A stretch of DNA of 64,000 bases from Ecdyonurus torrentis (Eukaryota; Arthropoda; Insecta; Ephemeroptera; Heptageniidae), in NCBI GenBank assembly GCA_949318235.1, contig OX439135.1, positions 20,993,395 to 21,057,394 of the forward strand. Reading direction: 5' to 3'. Shown here in pieces: positions 52,844 to 64,000 of the stretch (the first letter of the stretch is position 1; each line of letters begins with the position of its first letter). The notes below the pieces were generated by a model. The model ran no database searches. It saw nothing but the letters and a program-made list of their open reading frames with translations, and was not told the DNA's origin. The translations under genes and the position numbers were made by a program.

Positions 52844-54490
52844 CCCTGTCTCCACGAACGTACTAAATAACTACGTAACTTGTAAGTAACTTGTACGTAA
52901 AATTTACTTACTTAACCTAGTAATTTACGTACATCGAGTACGTAAATTTATATCCCATTTACAATGTGAAGGAAATTTACTTACTTAAGTACGTAATTTG
53001 GCGCTGTGGTACGTAATTTACGTACTTACTTACAACTTACTTACTTAAGTACGTAAATTACGTACATCCTAGTTCTCGAAACTTACGTACAAATTACGTA
53101 CTTAAATACGTAAATTACGTACATAATAGTGCTTCAAAAATTACTTACTTAAGTACGTAATTTTGGCGCTGTGGTACGTAATTTACGTACTTATACAGAC
53201 AATTAAAGCGCGGGTTGCATATATTAGTAATATTCAGGGGCAATACATTAATTTCTTTATTATAAGTACAATTAAACATGCAAATAACAATTGAATCGAA
53301 CGTTTACCTTTAATATACTCTTTATTTTTCAAAATTACATTAAAAAGGCTAGACTTTAGTGTAGGCGAATTACACATTTTGTTATAAAAAAAAATAAAAC
53401 CATAAAAATGTGCCAATATTTTTAATGCAATAATGACCCTATAATTGATGTAGAAAAAAAAATTACTCACCAACTGTAGAAACAAGCAATTAAGTAATAA
53501 TTATTACACTAAAACCGCGTACATGAATCCTCCCTAGTATAACGATAACACACGGCCGCATATGCTTGCCTTGCCGTGCCGTGGATAGCCGCGGTGATGC
53601 GGTGATGGCGTCTGTACACAAATCCCGGCGTGCCTACATGCAGCGACCTTAAAAACAGAAATACACCACAAAGTACACATATTCTCACAAATAAAATATA
53701 AAAACTAAAAAAGGTACTTCCCGTGAACACAAATCAATCTTCTGTTACATCCAGGCTTGCATTTTACTGGCCTCACTTAACAAATCTTGTAGAGCAACTT
53801 CAACACACACTATAAGTATAGACGCCATTTTTCCAAACTATCCGATACTGCGCGCGCAGCCGCCGGGCCGCCGCAGCGGCGGTATGCTGACCGCTGTGAA
53901 TTTGAACTTAGAATTTTTCTTTTTGATTCCCAAATTAAAAATTATGTTAAAAGTTTTTTACCGTACGTCATATAGTAATTCTAGTTAATTGCCAAAATTA
54001 ATAAAACAATTAGCAAATAAAAATAAAATATAGATTTTATGTTACATTTTAATGTTTCCTATTAGAAAATTAATTAATTCAAGTTATGATGTACATATAA
54101 ATAATGTTATGACGTCGATCTATCTTTAAATTAAGGTAAATTTATTTGAAAATTACTGAAATATAACAATTATTTCCTTAGTAAAAATAAAACTAATTTT
54201 CAATACAGGCTATTATGTAAAACATTAATTTTTTACATTATAATATTAATTGCACTTTAACATTGTATCCTGAAAGTTATACAGCACGCCTCACAACCAG
54301 AGAACCCCTGTGATGTATGTTAACCCGCAATACACGATTGATATGTTACTTATACATTACGTACTTATGTACGTAAATTACTTAGGTTACGTACATTACG
54401 TACTTAGAAGCTAAGTAATGTACGTAAATTTTAGATTACGTACAAGTTACTTACAAGTTACGTAGTTATTTAGTACGTTCGTGGAGACAG

Positions 54491-54492
<2 letters not shown>
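52844..54492. mobile_element. TA-flanked DNA transposon with GTACGTAA subterminal repeats (1649 bp)
   Basis: CCCTGTCTCCACGAACGTAC at the left and its complement at the right, both abutting (TA)n. Many GTACGTAA / TTACGTAC words occupy both subterminal regions (52870-53190, 54340-54480). The interior has a CpG-rich patch (53845-53890). No transposase frame; superfamily not assigned. Confidence 0.8.

Positions 54493-54545
<53 letters not shown>
54493..54545. repeat. (TA)n microsatellite
   Basis: About 26 TA units directly after the transposon end; a shorter (TA)n precedes its other end at 52828-52843, so the element landed in a TA tract. Confidence 0.95.
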
Positions 54546-54552
<7 letters not shown>

Positions 54553-54730
54553 CTTAAAATAAGGGGAGTTAGAGGTTGATATCTATTGATTTTTATTGTC
54601 TATAATCATCAATTTTTTTTTATCATTTATTAAAAACTTATATTATAATCTCCCCCTCTGACAAGAAACAAAAATCAAGTTGGGTCGTTAAGAGGACAGA
54701 AAAAAACTGCTTGAAAAATAACGAAATAAT

Positions 54731-54842
54731 AAAATTCACAAAATACCACTGCTGGTCACTGACGTCACAGCTCGCTTGTTTTAAGCGCGCGTAAACCGGC
54801 GAGCTGTGACGTCAGTGACCGGCAGCGGTATTTTGTGAATGG
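54731..54842. mobile_element. Palindromic MITE with paired TGACGTCA sites
   Basis: ATTCACAAAATACCACTGCT...GGTCACTGACGTCACAGCTC and its near-perfect complement on the right, 107 bp overall. Each arm has a TGACGTCA word (CREB/ATF-type site). Confidence 0.75.
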
Positions 54843-54871
54843 AAAATAAATTAGAAATAAATGACTCTGGC

Positions 54872-54936
54872 CAAATCAACGTTGATTTTCAGGTTTGTTA
54901 GGATATTGCGCAACTTTTTTGTTCAAGGTGTTCTGT
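54872..54936. repeat. Half of the 119-bp palindrome family D
   Basis: AAATCAACGTTGATTTTCAG through TTCAAGGTGTTCTG equals the right half of 55654-55772. Confidence 0.75.
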
Positions 54937-54937
54937 T

Positions 54938-55505
54938 TTGAGGCTGGCTTATGGCAATTTTGCTCACATCTGTTTCTGTTTTGACGTACTGCATATATGC
55001 GTAGTATAAGTAGAATACTTTTATTATTATTTATTTATTAAACACCAAGGTGTACTTATACATATTTATATACATATTTATATAGGTCTACATTTTTGCA
55101 TATTGACTTAATGATAGGGTCCGAGATGGACAATGAAGTAAGTGGTACCTATAGTATACATAGGCCACTACATAATACACATACACATTTATCATTATAC
55201 TCGTGAAATTCTTTAATTTGACAGATTACATGGTGGAAACCATGCACCGCATAACGGGTAAAAACATGCCTGTCTGTACAGTTAGGGCCTTTCCACCCAT
55301 TAATATTATTAATATTAAATGCAGGGGTATTATAGAAGGCCAGGCTGATATCTTCAGTTTTACTTAGTCTATCCTTAACAAATTTAATGTAATTATCTGT
55401 TCTTAACAAAATTTAAATAGAATACAATATTTAAGTAGAATACAGAAGCAGATGTGAGCAAAATCGCTTAAAGTCGGCCTCAAAACAGTTCCGTTATGAG
55501 TCAAT
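54938..55505. repeat. Family P palindrome split by a non-LTR insertion
   Basis: TTTTGAGGCTGGCTTATGGC and CACATCTGTTTCTGTTTTGA at the left; CAGAAGCAGATGTGAGCAAA and AAAGTCGGCCTCAAAACAG at the right. The retrotransposon fragment sits between them with AAGTAGAATAC repeated at both borders. Confidence 0.7.
55024..55415 (-). mobile_element. Non-LTR retrotransposon 3' fragment, copy 3
   Basis: Nearly identical to 39407-39790 of the longer copy, including the C-terminal Cys/His codons; 5'-truncated at about 55415. High identity suggests recent activity. Confidence 0.85.
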
Positions 55506-55649
55506 ACATTATAGGCTTATGAAAATATTGTATATTTGGCAACATTACATTACATCAGTAGTGGACAAAAGTGAGGAAATGAGTGGGGGGTGTGGTACTT
55601 AAATGAAAGAGGAAAAGTTATACAGCGTAGCAATGTATTTCTTGTGTTC

Positions 55650-55776
55650 TTAAAGGCGTAGAACACCTTGAACAAAAAAGTTGCGTAATATCCTAACAAA
55701 CCTGAAAATCAACGTTGATTTTCAGGTGTGTTAGGATATTACACAACTTTTTGTTCAAGGTGTTCTACACCTTTAA
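55650..55776. mobile_element. TTAA-flanked near-perfect palindrome (119 bp)
   Basis: TTAA at 55650-55653 and 55773-55776. Arms run AGGCGTAGAACACCTTGAAC to the centre CAACGTTG with almost no loop. Copy A has no such element after TTCTTGTGTTC. Confidence 0.85.
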
Positions 55777-55806
55777 TGTTTTTTCTTTTGGTACGTACAA
55801 CATATT

Positions 55807-55922
55807 AAAAATGCTGTTTGTAAACCCTGTTCACTGTTCCTAAAATGGCAATCACCTTTGGTTATTCAAAGGAAATTCACATTTTTTCGTACAAGAAACC
55901 AGGGTTTACGAACAGCATTATT
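55807..55922. mobile_element. MITE family A, copy in duplication copy B
   Basis: AAATGCTGTTTGTAAACCCT at the left and AGGGTTTACGAACAGCATTA at the right; inner TTTGGTTATTCAAAGGAAAT. Confidence 0.85.
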
Positions 55923-55950
55923 GTTACCAATATGTTTGGCAGCATCAAAT

Positions 55951-56639
55951 ATATGTAATAGGCTGTCGAAAAAAATCCGGATTTTGAAATCCGGATAAAA
56001 AATTATCCGTTATCCGAATTTCTATCCGGATCATGCGATCCGGATAATTTGATCCGGATCGCATCCGGATAATTTTGATCCGGATCATATTCCGATAATA
56101 TTGATCCGGATAATTTGATCGAGATCGTGATCCGGTTTATTTTTTCCACATTAATAACCCAGATTACGATTTCATATAATTACAATAAATATTAAGCGTA
56201 ATTGTGAATCTCGCGGCGGATATGTTAGAAATAGCTTGGATTTAAATACAAATTATGAATATAAGTGCTAATTTAAAGAACTAAAATTCAAATAAAAATT
56301 ACCTGTTATACGTTAGGGTATTTTACAGCCTATAACAAAACTAATCTTCTGATTGATGCTGTAAAAAAAATCCGGATAAAAAATTATCCGTTATCCGAAT
56401 TTCTATCCGGATCACGATCCGGATACACGGATTCGGATAATTTGATCCGGATCGTGATCCGGATAATTTTGATCCGGATCATGATCCGGATACGATCCGG
56501 ATCGTGATCCGGATATAAAACGGATCAGGGAATCCGGATAATTTATTGTCCGCCAAATCCGGATCCATCGATCCGGATAACTTTCTATCCGAAATCCGGA
56601 TTTTAAATTTATCCGGACTTCGACAGCACTAATATGTAA
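55951..56639. mobile_element. hAT-type element packed with ATCCGGAT repeats
   Basis: ATATGTAA is duplicated at 55951-55958 and 56632-56639. Termini TAGGCTGTCGAA and the complement of TAGTGCTGTCGAA. Duplication copy A has the single empty site ATATGTAAC at about 46484. The subterminal regions consist of more than a dozen GATCCGGAT words in tandem-like order around a 150-bp unique core. Confidence 0.88.
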
Positions 56640-57797
56640 CTTAACTAGATTAAAATACACATACTGTATTGATATGCATCTAAATTCTTAATTATTTGCT
56701 TCTAATTTATTCTGTTTTAAAATTCAAATAAACTGATTATTCCCCCTTACCCCTAGCTGTTTACATATATGTCTTTAACTAGCCAAGTGGAAGATGCCAA
56801 ACCTGTGTTGGCAATCTTCATTCGTGCATTGCCACCCCAGCAAACATAATTAAGTTTACTTGTCATTGACATACTGCAGTTCCTTACATTATGCAATGAA
56901 CATGTCCCATATTTGTACATGACTTGGGGTCAAGCATTTGGCACATACTTGAATGTTCCCACAAAAAACATTCGAGTGCTAAATCCGGTTCCAATTTTGT
57001 GATTTGGCCATCATGCGTGTATCATTTAATATATTGGCTACCCTAATTTTGAACCATTATCAATCTTATCATGACATTACATTTACCCAGTGTCCAGGCC
57101 AAGCACTCATGTCCCCCCGCCCCTCTCATAGTAAAAATTATTTAAAAAAGAATCACTTCCCTGATTTAAAAACTCCTTTGTGAGATTCATGCAGAGCACT
57201 TAAGTCCTGCACTTTTGTTGTTGTTGTATAAATCACTCTCATAATTTTATAGAATTTGTTATGTCTGCCTTTCATTGTAAATTTTGCAAATTGGAACAAG
57301 ATATAGTTCTAAAAATAGAAAAATAATTTTTGGAACCAGTTCTGGTTCTGGGGGTGAGTTCCGTATAGCTTCCCAACAAACTTGGTATTGAGAAAAGAGG
57401 CATGGCTCGATCACAAGTTTTCTATAATAAACAAGTGAGTTGCACCCTCTTACTCGGTACTGAATTTCTCCCGAAGATTTACGGAACAGACCCCCTGGTC
57501 TTTGAATTCGAGTAAAAGAAATGTGCATAATTTCTTCAGCACTAAGTATAAAAGTGTTGTAAGCTGAAAAGAAAAAAAAAAAAAAAAAAAAAGTCTTAAG
57601 TTGTTGATACGTTGCAAACAAATATCTTTCTTAGTTTTTTTCTACATGCTATACTTCATTTTAGTAACAACATGATGTTATATGCAAGCTATAAAAAAAA
57701 AATTAAAAAAAAAAAAAAAAAAGTAGTGTACGTAACTTATTGCCAACCAAAAAAAAAAGTGTTATGTACTTTTGTATCAATAGTAGGTATGTAATAT
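56640..57797 (+). repeat. Upstream part of tandem duplication, copy B
   Basis: Continues the match to 46490-46960 (TGATATGC.TCTAAATTCTTAA, TATGCAATGAACATGTC, GGGTCAAGCA). A poly-A (57571-57592) and A-rich block (57690-57723) follow. No gene is recognised; an open frame on the minus strand at 57259-57621 has no support. Confidence 0.65.
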
Positions 57798-58876
57798 GTC
57801 GTCAGTGGGATATAGAAACCTCGGATTAGGATTTTGAGTGTTTCTGAAGTTTGAATCGTCATAATTCAAAAATAAAAAGTTACAAAAAATTGAAATTATT
57901 TTTGTCATGCGGCTTATATTTCTGAAAATACATTGTATTAATTTCATATTTTTATTTCAAATAGTTCGCTCACAATTCATCAATTAGTAGACTAAAACAC
58001 CCTGTTTTCGCACTCTGTTCAAAAAAGTGAAATTAAAATTATTATTCCCATGCAACAGTCAGCAATAAAAATTTCAAATTAATATCATAGATTCAAGAAA
58101 TGTTGCTTATTCTTAATGTACAGTTGAAATTTTTTTGCAAGCAACCCCTTTGCCAAAATTTGCAAAAAAAGGATCTCGCGTTCTTTTAATGTTTTGAAGC
58201 TCAAAATTATTTTAGGGGTGCAATTTTGAATCTCTTTAATGTTCATTTGCTAATAATGTAAATATCTTATTTTTATTACATTAAATGAATTTTTAAAAAT
58301 TTATTGTACTGCTGGTTGCGGTCATCAGGCATTTTATGTACTGCTTTTTGCGTAAAAACAGGGGCTGTAAGTTAATTAATTCATAAATTTGAGTTATTTT
58401 CAAAATAACTTTGTATATTGCAAATAAATCTTTTAAGAATTCAAAACTGCACCCCTAAAATAATTTTGAGCTTCAAAGCATTAAAAGAACGCGAGATCCG
58501 TTTTTTGCAAATTTTGGCAAAGGGGTTGCTTGCAAAAAAATTTCAACTGTACATTAAGAATAAGCAACATTTTTTGAATCTATGATATTAATTTGAAATT
58601 TTTATTGCTTACTGTTGCAAGGGAATAATAATTTTAATTTCACTTTTTTGAACAGAGTGCGAAAACAGGGTGTTTTAGTCTACTAATTGATGAATTGTGA
58701 GCGAACTATTTGAAATAAAAATATGAAATTAATACAATGTATTTTCAGAAATATAAGCCACATGACAAAAATAATTTCAATTTTTTGTAACTTTTTATTT
58801 TTGAATTATGACGATTCAAACTTCAGAAACACTCAAAATCCTAATCCGAGGTTTCTATATCCCACTGACGATGTAA
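57798..58876. mobile_element. Giant foldback (about 1.08 kb, arms about 430 bp)
   Basis: GTCGTCAGTGGGATATAGAA at the left and its complement at the right; the arms are nearly identical over their length (for example AACACCCTGTTTTCGCACTC, TTTGCAAGCAACCCCTTTGC). The unique centre is about 58230-58440. No open frame; no clear target duplication. Confidence 0.85.
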
Positions 58877-59070
58877 AGGTGTGATACAGTACACACTTTA
58901 ACAAATTGTTATAACTCATTATTATTATTATTAGAAGAGTTCTTGCAAAACAATTAAAATGTGCCACTTTGTTTATTGATTTATAGAGAATCACTATTTT
59001 TTTTGTAATGCCAAACACATCCTCCATATTTTTACAAGTTCTAATTCAGTTTAATTTCTTCTGATTTCAG

Positions 59071-59414
59071 AATGTATGTGCCTTATGAAAATCTGCTGTG
59101 AATCTCATAGTTTCTGGCAAACTATGTAGCCAACTACTACTACCTTTTAAGAACTCTTTGAGTGTTATTAAAAGTGATTTTTGTTTACAAAAACATTCCT
59201 ACAATACGAATGTTGTATTTGCAATAAACATTAAAAAAAAAAAAAAAAAAGAAAAAAAAAGTTTATTGTCAAAATTAACTTACAAGAGCTTTAAAAAAAA
59301 ATCTGGTGTTAAATAATATTTTGTAACATTACACATTAGGTATTGTATATATCGTATAGATTCATATTTTTGTAAATTACAAGTTTCCTATAAAACCCTT
59401 GAAAAAGTTTTAAA
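59071..59414 (+). other. Putative 5'-UTR part of MYND3 exon
   Basis: Acceptor TTTCTTCTGATTTCAG ends at 59070, conserved with the MYND2 acceptor at 47244. An A-rich run (59234-59258) is inserted in this copy. Confidence 0.45.
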
Positions 59415-62400
59415 ATGGCAACCAATTATCTTGATTGTGAAACAGCAGAGGAAAGTGTAGAAAATACTGTAAAAATATTTGATCTTTCCAATTATAGGCC
59501 TGCAAAATTACCTTGGTTGAAATCTGATCTAATACCAATTCATAAGCCTAGAAAACCAAATGAAAAAGGTTTATTAGATTCATTAGCTGATGAAGAAACA
59601 AACAATGAACAAATATTTAAATTATTTGAATATTCATTACCTCCATTCTTAAACAAAAAATATCATAATTTCAATGTAGAAAATTATTATGAACAATTTG
59701 AAACTGAAACTACAAGAAATAAATATATGTCTATTTCAGTAGGTTTCCAACATTGGAATCAAAGTATATTTTATGAATATTTTCAATATATTTCTGAAAT
59801 TAGAAATGAAGTGAATGAAAAAATGTTTTCATGGAAAACTAGTATTGATGAATTTATCCATTTCACACATAAACCATTCTATGGAAATTTACCAACAATT
59901 CCTACTGATGATGATTTATGTCAAAGCAGCTCTGATTTCTTACTGGAACCTTGTATATTAGTTCAGTTACCTTGGCAACCAAACTTGTTCCATCAATGGT
60001 TAACTGCAGCTTTATCAGAAATATTGCTATTTGAAATTGATACATTAGAATTACGTCACTGGCCTTTAAGTAAAGATATAATACCTGTAGTTACAAACTT
60101 ACTTACTTTGGTACGTGATTTGAAAGAGAGAATTATTTTAGGATTTGCCATATTTAATGAACAAACAAACATTTCTATTGAGAGGTATGAAAGAAAATAC
60201 GTAGAAAATATAATGGATAATGTCTTATTACCATCATTATGTACTCTGGAATTTCTTACTAGTAAAAGTTCTAAATTATTTATACAAAACATAAAATACC
60301 TACATTATTCCCAAACTTGTACTACTCAAAAATCTTATTATGTTCATAAAGATTCTTATAATTTAACAAAATCATTACAAGAATTCTCTTCAAATTTAGT
60401 TTATAATTTTTATAAATGGACTAATAATGAAGCAATTGAAATTATTGATTTTGTTCCAGATAAATTAGGTTGTATATTGCATCACAATTGAATTCAAAAT
60501 TAAATACAATTGATGTTAGTTATATTTATGATATAAAGCCTGAGAGTAATGATGAAGATAAATTACTGAAACGTAACATGTATTTGTCTTTGAAATTTGA
60601 AGAGTATCTTGATATCACAATTAAAGTAATAACAGAAATGATCGTAGAAACTGGTAAAATTACAGGAATAACAAAAGAAGATGTAACAAATAAATTTACT
60701 AAAGAGGAAGCTTTTAAATGTCAATTTGATAGGTTTGAACATGATGACCTCTTCCAATTTGCTGTAAGACAAGCTTCCAATTATTTTGTAGCTTATGGAT
60801 TACTAATTGGTATTGAAAAATATGATAGCGTTGCTGCACAACTTATTGGATTACAATTAGAATTATTAAAGCAGGAACAATTGGTAAGATTAACTTATAC
60901 TTGCTCACTTCTCTTTAAAACTAAAATTGTGATGCCTGAGTTAAAAGAAGAACAAATTGAAAGTGTCAATGTGGAACAGTTAACATGTCAACTGCAAAAC
61001 ATTCGTGATGATATTAAAAAACAAAAAAGAAAAACATTTTGGATGAAATTCCCCAAAAGTTGGAGACAACTTGTACATCCAAATGATGAAATTATTGAAC
61101 CCAATTCAATAGAATCTTTAGATAAATTTGTATCACAAATGAGAGATAGAATTGGTAGAATGGTTGTTAATTGTAGTAAAAATTACTTAGAAAATAATAC
61201 TAAATTTGATAATTATTATGAAGATATCAACATAATACATTATATATTACCATTATTTATATATCTATATGCATATAGTTATATAAAAAATCCAAAAAAT
61301 GCAGTGTATTTTAAATTTGTAAAAACATTAATTTGTATACAATTTGAAACTGATTATGTTGAATTCTGTAGTAAAAAATATAAATTAATACCATATTATG
61401 TAGGAGATACAAATATTACAATGAACTGTCTTTCTTTATTGTTTAGAGAAATAAATAGGTTGCATGAATCCTATGTGATGTGTGTTGGGATTGCATCAAA
61501 AGCTACAGCATTAATTAATGATGCTCCTGAATATGAGGAAAATGTTATTTCAAGTGTATTGTCAATTCTTGATGATTTAACAAATGTAGATCTAAATTTA
61601 AATAAAACTTCCATGAAAAATTTAGTTTTTATAATGATATTATGTAGAAAAATAAATAAATACACATTCAAGTTCTATCAAAACTTATACAACATATCAT
61701 GTAAAATAGGATTTGGAATTCCAGATGTCGGCATAGAAGCATTTCCAAAATATCCTATGTTGACAGATTTGTATGAAACTGCTGTTATATTTTATGATAT
61801 TGCTAGTATAATTGGAATGACAACTCCTGAATACACCTCTGAAATTATAGCTCGCCTACCAAACAACACTTCATATGATGAAAATATAAGGCTTCCATTT
61901 TTTTATGCTTTTACTAGAATTCTAAAGTATATCATCTCAGAATCAAATGCTACACATTCACAAAAAAATAAACATTATTTGGATTTTCATCAAATCAAAG
62001 AGCATATTGGGTACATGTTAATATTTATTGAAGTAGTATTTGGTTTTCGTGATAGATCAGGTGTGCCTAAATTAGAAACAGGTCTAGAACAAGCAATATC
62101 TATGCTACCATTTAGTTCTAAATATGCATGTGTTAAAAAAGCTGTAGAATTATTCTTTACTGAAGGAGATTTAAACCCATCATCATATTTAAAAACATTA
62201 CCTTTAATGCCTATGGCATTTATTACATTACGAGGTTCTGTTATTAAGTTGTGTAGATCTTGTGGACTAATGGGAATGGGAGTGGGTAAGAAAGACTTGA
62301 AACCATGTAAACAATGTATAAAACAAAAATATCCTGTTGTTAATTATTATTGTAGTAAAAAATGTGAAGCAAAAATGTGGAAATTAGAACATATGGCTGA

Positions 62401-62588
62401 ACATTTAGAATTTGAATTAGACCTTGGTGAGTTTTCATCATTGAAGGTTAATAAATCTGAAACAGAAAATTCAAAGAATGAAGAGACAACTAAATTAAAT
62501 AATTGTGTTTTTGCAAAAACTAAGTACACTCTAGTTGCGGTCAACCGGGGTGACTTTGAACACCCATTTATCTCTACTTTGGGCACTC

Positions 62589-62635
<47 letters not shown>

Positions 62636-62644
62636 AAATTTTGA
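59415..62644 (+). pseudogene. MYND-like zinc-finger paralogue with a 2-nt frameshift (MYND3)
   Basis: Homologous end to end to MYND2. Frame 1 is open to 60491 and frame 2 from 60470 to 62644; the break is an extra AT at about 60471-60476, where MYND2 has one AT fewer. The rest is intact for about 720 codons. It includes the KKQKRKTFWMKFP block and a complete C-terminal finger in the same order as MYND2 (C..C, C..C, YYC...C, H...H; two or three extra residues after the first pair). A second 2-nt length difference near the end removes the ancestral stop, so the frame runs into an inserted element and an A-run, adding Lys codons. It is either a young pseudogene or a base-calling error; the ATG context is strong. 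Confidence 0.8.
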
Positions 62645-62760
62645 AACATGTCATTAAGATCTAAAACAAATACAAACAACAGTAAGATTCTTCAAATTTC
62701 TAAATTTAGGCCCTAAGACAGAGATAATTGGGTGTTCAAAGTCACCCCAGTTGAATGCAT
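62533..62760. mobile_element. Family N MITE inserted at the 3' end of MYND3
   Basis: GTCAACCGGGGTGACTTTGA then ACACCCA at the left; TGGGTGTTCAAAGTCACCCC then AGTTGA at the right. It contains the poly-A at 62592-62631. Copy A lacks it between CAAAAACTAAGTAC and the downstream match. Confidence 0.75.
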
Positions 62761-62789
62761 GTATATAATATAATATGTATACTAGCTAC

Positions 62790-62885
62790 TATAGTACACT
62801 CCTCCCGAATAAATCTGTCCGCTTGCGTTAAAGTTTTCCCATATATTTAACGTTTCGGTCAGATTTTTTTGGGAGTAGTGTACAA
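62790..62885. mobile_element. Short palindromic MITE
   Basis: AGTACACTCCTCCCGAATAAA at the left (partial) and TTTTTTTGGGAGTAGTGTAC at the right; TCTGTCCG and its mirror CGGTCAGA inside. Confidence 0.65.
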
Positions 62886-62895
62886 GTTTACTAGT

Positions 62896-63082
62896 ATATC
62901 AGTTCTTCCGGATAGAAATGTCGTTGTAGAGGTTTTTTTGTGATGCGACCTTGAATCTTACCTGTTCTTTTCAAAATAAATTATACTTCAAGTATAATAG
63001 TTTTTGACTAGGGAGAGCTCATAGTCGCATGGCAAAAAAACTCTACTACGACATTTCTATCCGGAAGACCTGATATATACCT
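62896..63082. mobile_element. Palindromic element with TTCCGGATAGAAATGTCG arms
   Basis: TATATCAGTTCTTCCGGATA at the left, TATCCGGAAGACCTGATATA at the right, about 60-bp arms, TGCGACCTTGA/TAGTCGCATG inner pairing. Confidence 0.7.
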
Positions 63083-63159
63083 ATTTTTAAATTGTATAAA
63101 TCTTTTATAGTTTATTAATTTTAGGTATATATATGTAAATTAAATCTTTCTTATAAATA

Positions 63160-63860
63160 ATGACAATGAATAATTATAAGGAAAAATATATAGAAATACC
63201 AGCAAGGACCTTATACTGAAGTAGAAATTCTCTGGTCGAGAGGTCGTGGTCTTGTGTGGCACAGAGTTTTATAGCTATAAAAATATTGATAACTGATAGC
63301 ATTTGTCATAGTTTAATGGTACATTATCAATCAAAGAAGAGATTTACTTGAGCACATCACTGAGCAGTGTCTTGTACAAGACAACACATTTTGTAAGACA
63401 AGACACTGTTCAGTGATGTGCTCATATAAACAAATATATTATTTATTACCCGTTATGCGGTGCATGGTTTCCACCATGTAATCTGTCAGATTAAAGAATA
63501 TCACGAGTGTAATGATAAATGTGTATGTTTGTTATGTGGTGGGCCGGCCTATGTACTAGGTACCACTTACTTCAGTGTCCATCTCGGACCCTATCATTAA
63601 GTCAATATGCAAAAAATGTAGACTTATAGAGTGAAATGTAAATATAAATGTATAAGTACACCATGGTGTTTAATAAATAAAATAATAATATATTATTTTA
63701 CTGATAATGACTTGACATTTAAATGAGACAAAAGCTCTCAGTTATGAAGATTTTTGTAACTATAAACTCTGTGCCACACGAGACCTTGACCTTTTCCTAG
63801 CACTTTTCTACTCTAGTAAGACCTTGCTGGTATTTGTATCCTTTTCTTTATTAATTTTAT
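63160..63860. repeat. Family C palindrome, copy 8, split by a non-LTR insertion
   Basis: GAAATACCAGCAAGGACCTT and TCACTGAGCAGTGTCTTGTA at the left; AAACTCTGTGCCACACGAGA and CTTGCTGGTATTTGTATCCT at the right. It is the duplicate of 50965-51420. Confidence 0.65.
63449..63698 (+). mobile_element. Non-LTR retrotransposon 3' fragment, copy 4
   Basis: Same 3' segment as 15989-16236 (CCGTTATGCGGTGCATGGTT to the AATAAATAAAATAATAATA tail). Absent from the matching place in copy A, so it inserted after the duplication. Confidence 0.85.
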
Positions 63861-64000
63861 TATTGATCCTTATTGCAGTTTTTTTTCCTTGCATTGATGA
63901 AATAAAATTATTAAATAAAAAATATATGCCATTGAATTATTGTTGGGCTTATCTATATGTTGTTGGCTTACCTTGAAAAGGGATTATAGCGTCATGTCAT
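63861..64000. other. End of duplication copy B, no gene seen
   Basis: TTATTGATCCTTATTGCA and CATTGATGAAATAA still match copy A near 51408-51450; thereafter unique sequence to the window end. Confidence 0.5.

Noticed and set aside
53509..53730. Minus-strand 73-codon frame in the GTACGTAA element
   Set aside because: No homology and no conserved motif; GC-rich patch only.
57259..57621. 120-codon minus-strand open frame
   Set aside because: Begins in a T-run, no recognised domain, not conserved in duplication copy A.

Overview
This is AT-rich metazoan nuclear DNA. The coding genes have spliced structure (an animal GT11 fucosyltransferase with GT-AG introns; 5'-UTR introns ahead of intronless coding exons), there are dense foldback/MITE-type transposons, a non-LTR retrotransposon, poly-A/T runs and microsatellites, and no operons. 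The frequent TAGGCCTA word, the C2H2-rich proteins and the fucosyltransferase fit a marine or crustacean-like invertebrate, but the species cannot be fixed from sequence alone. A run of exactly 200 N at 26235-26434 looks like a scaffold join.

Left third (1-22.2 kb): three related zinc-finger genes (1520-5938 minus, 11366-13747 minus, 20552-22192 plus). All have an uninterrupted coding exon and are built from a repeated five-finger module (C2H2, C2HC, C2H2, C2HC, C2H2), present 3, 2 and about 1.4 times. Each gene also carries the same ~340-bp terminal-inverted-repeat element in the same relative orientation about 350-700 (up to 890) bp upstream of its ATG, inside an apparent 5'-UTR intron, which argues for descent from one ancestral locus. 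I cannot assign a function beyond probable nucleic-acid binding.

Middle (22.2-31 kb): the first four exons of an alpha-1,2-fucosyltransferase-like type II membrane protein (24210-25994). The exon for the C-terminal motif is not seen and may have been lost at the assembly gap. The rest is foldback elements and microsatellites.

Right half (31-64 kb): three members of an unrecognised ~1000-residue family ending in a MYND-like zinc finger (31107-34073 minus, 47567-50632 plus, 59415-62644 plus). The two plus-strand copies sit in a direct tandem duplication (about 41.4-51.5 kb and 52.5-63.9 kb). The downstream copy has a 2-nt frameshift and reads through into a transposon. The two copies are mosaic: nearly identical tracts alternate with strongly diverged ones. 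Because the duplication supplies empty sites, several insertions can be confirmed (a hAT-type element, TTAA-flanked MITEs, a non-LTR fragment). Between genes the sequence is almost entirely nested palindromic elements, including a MULE-like foldback with a 9-bp target duplication, two hAT-type elements with 8-bp duplications, five different TTAA-flanked families, Tc1/mariner-like MITEs, and a pair of hairpin arrays whose repeat units differ between copies although their core is the same.
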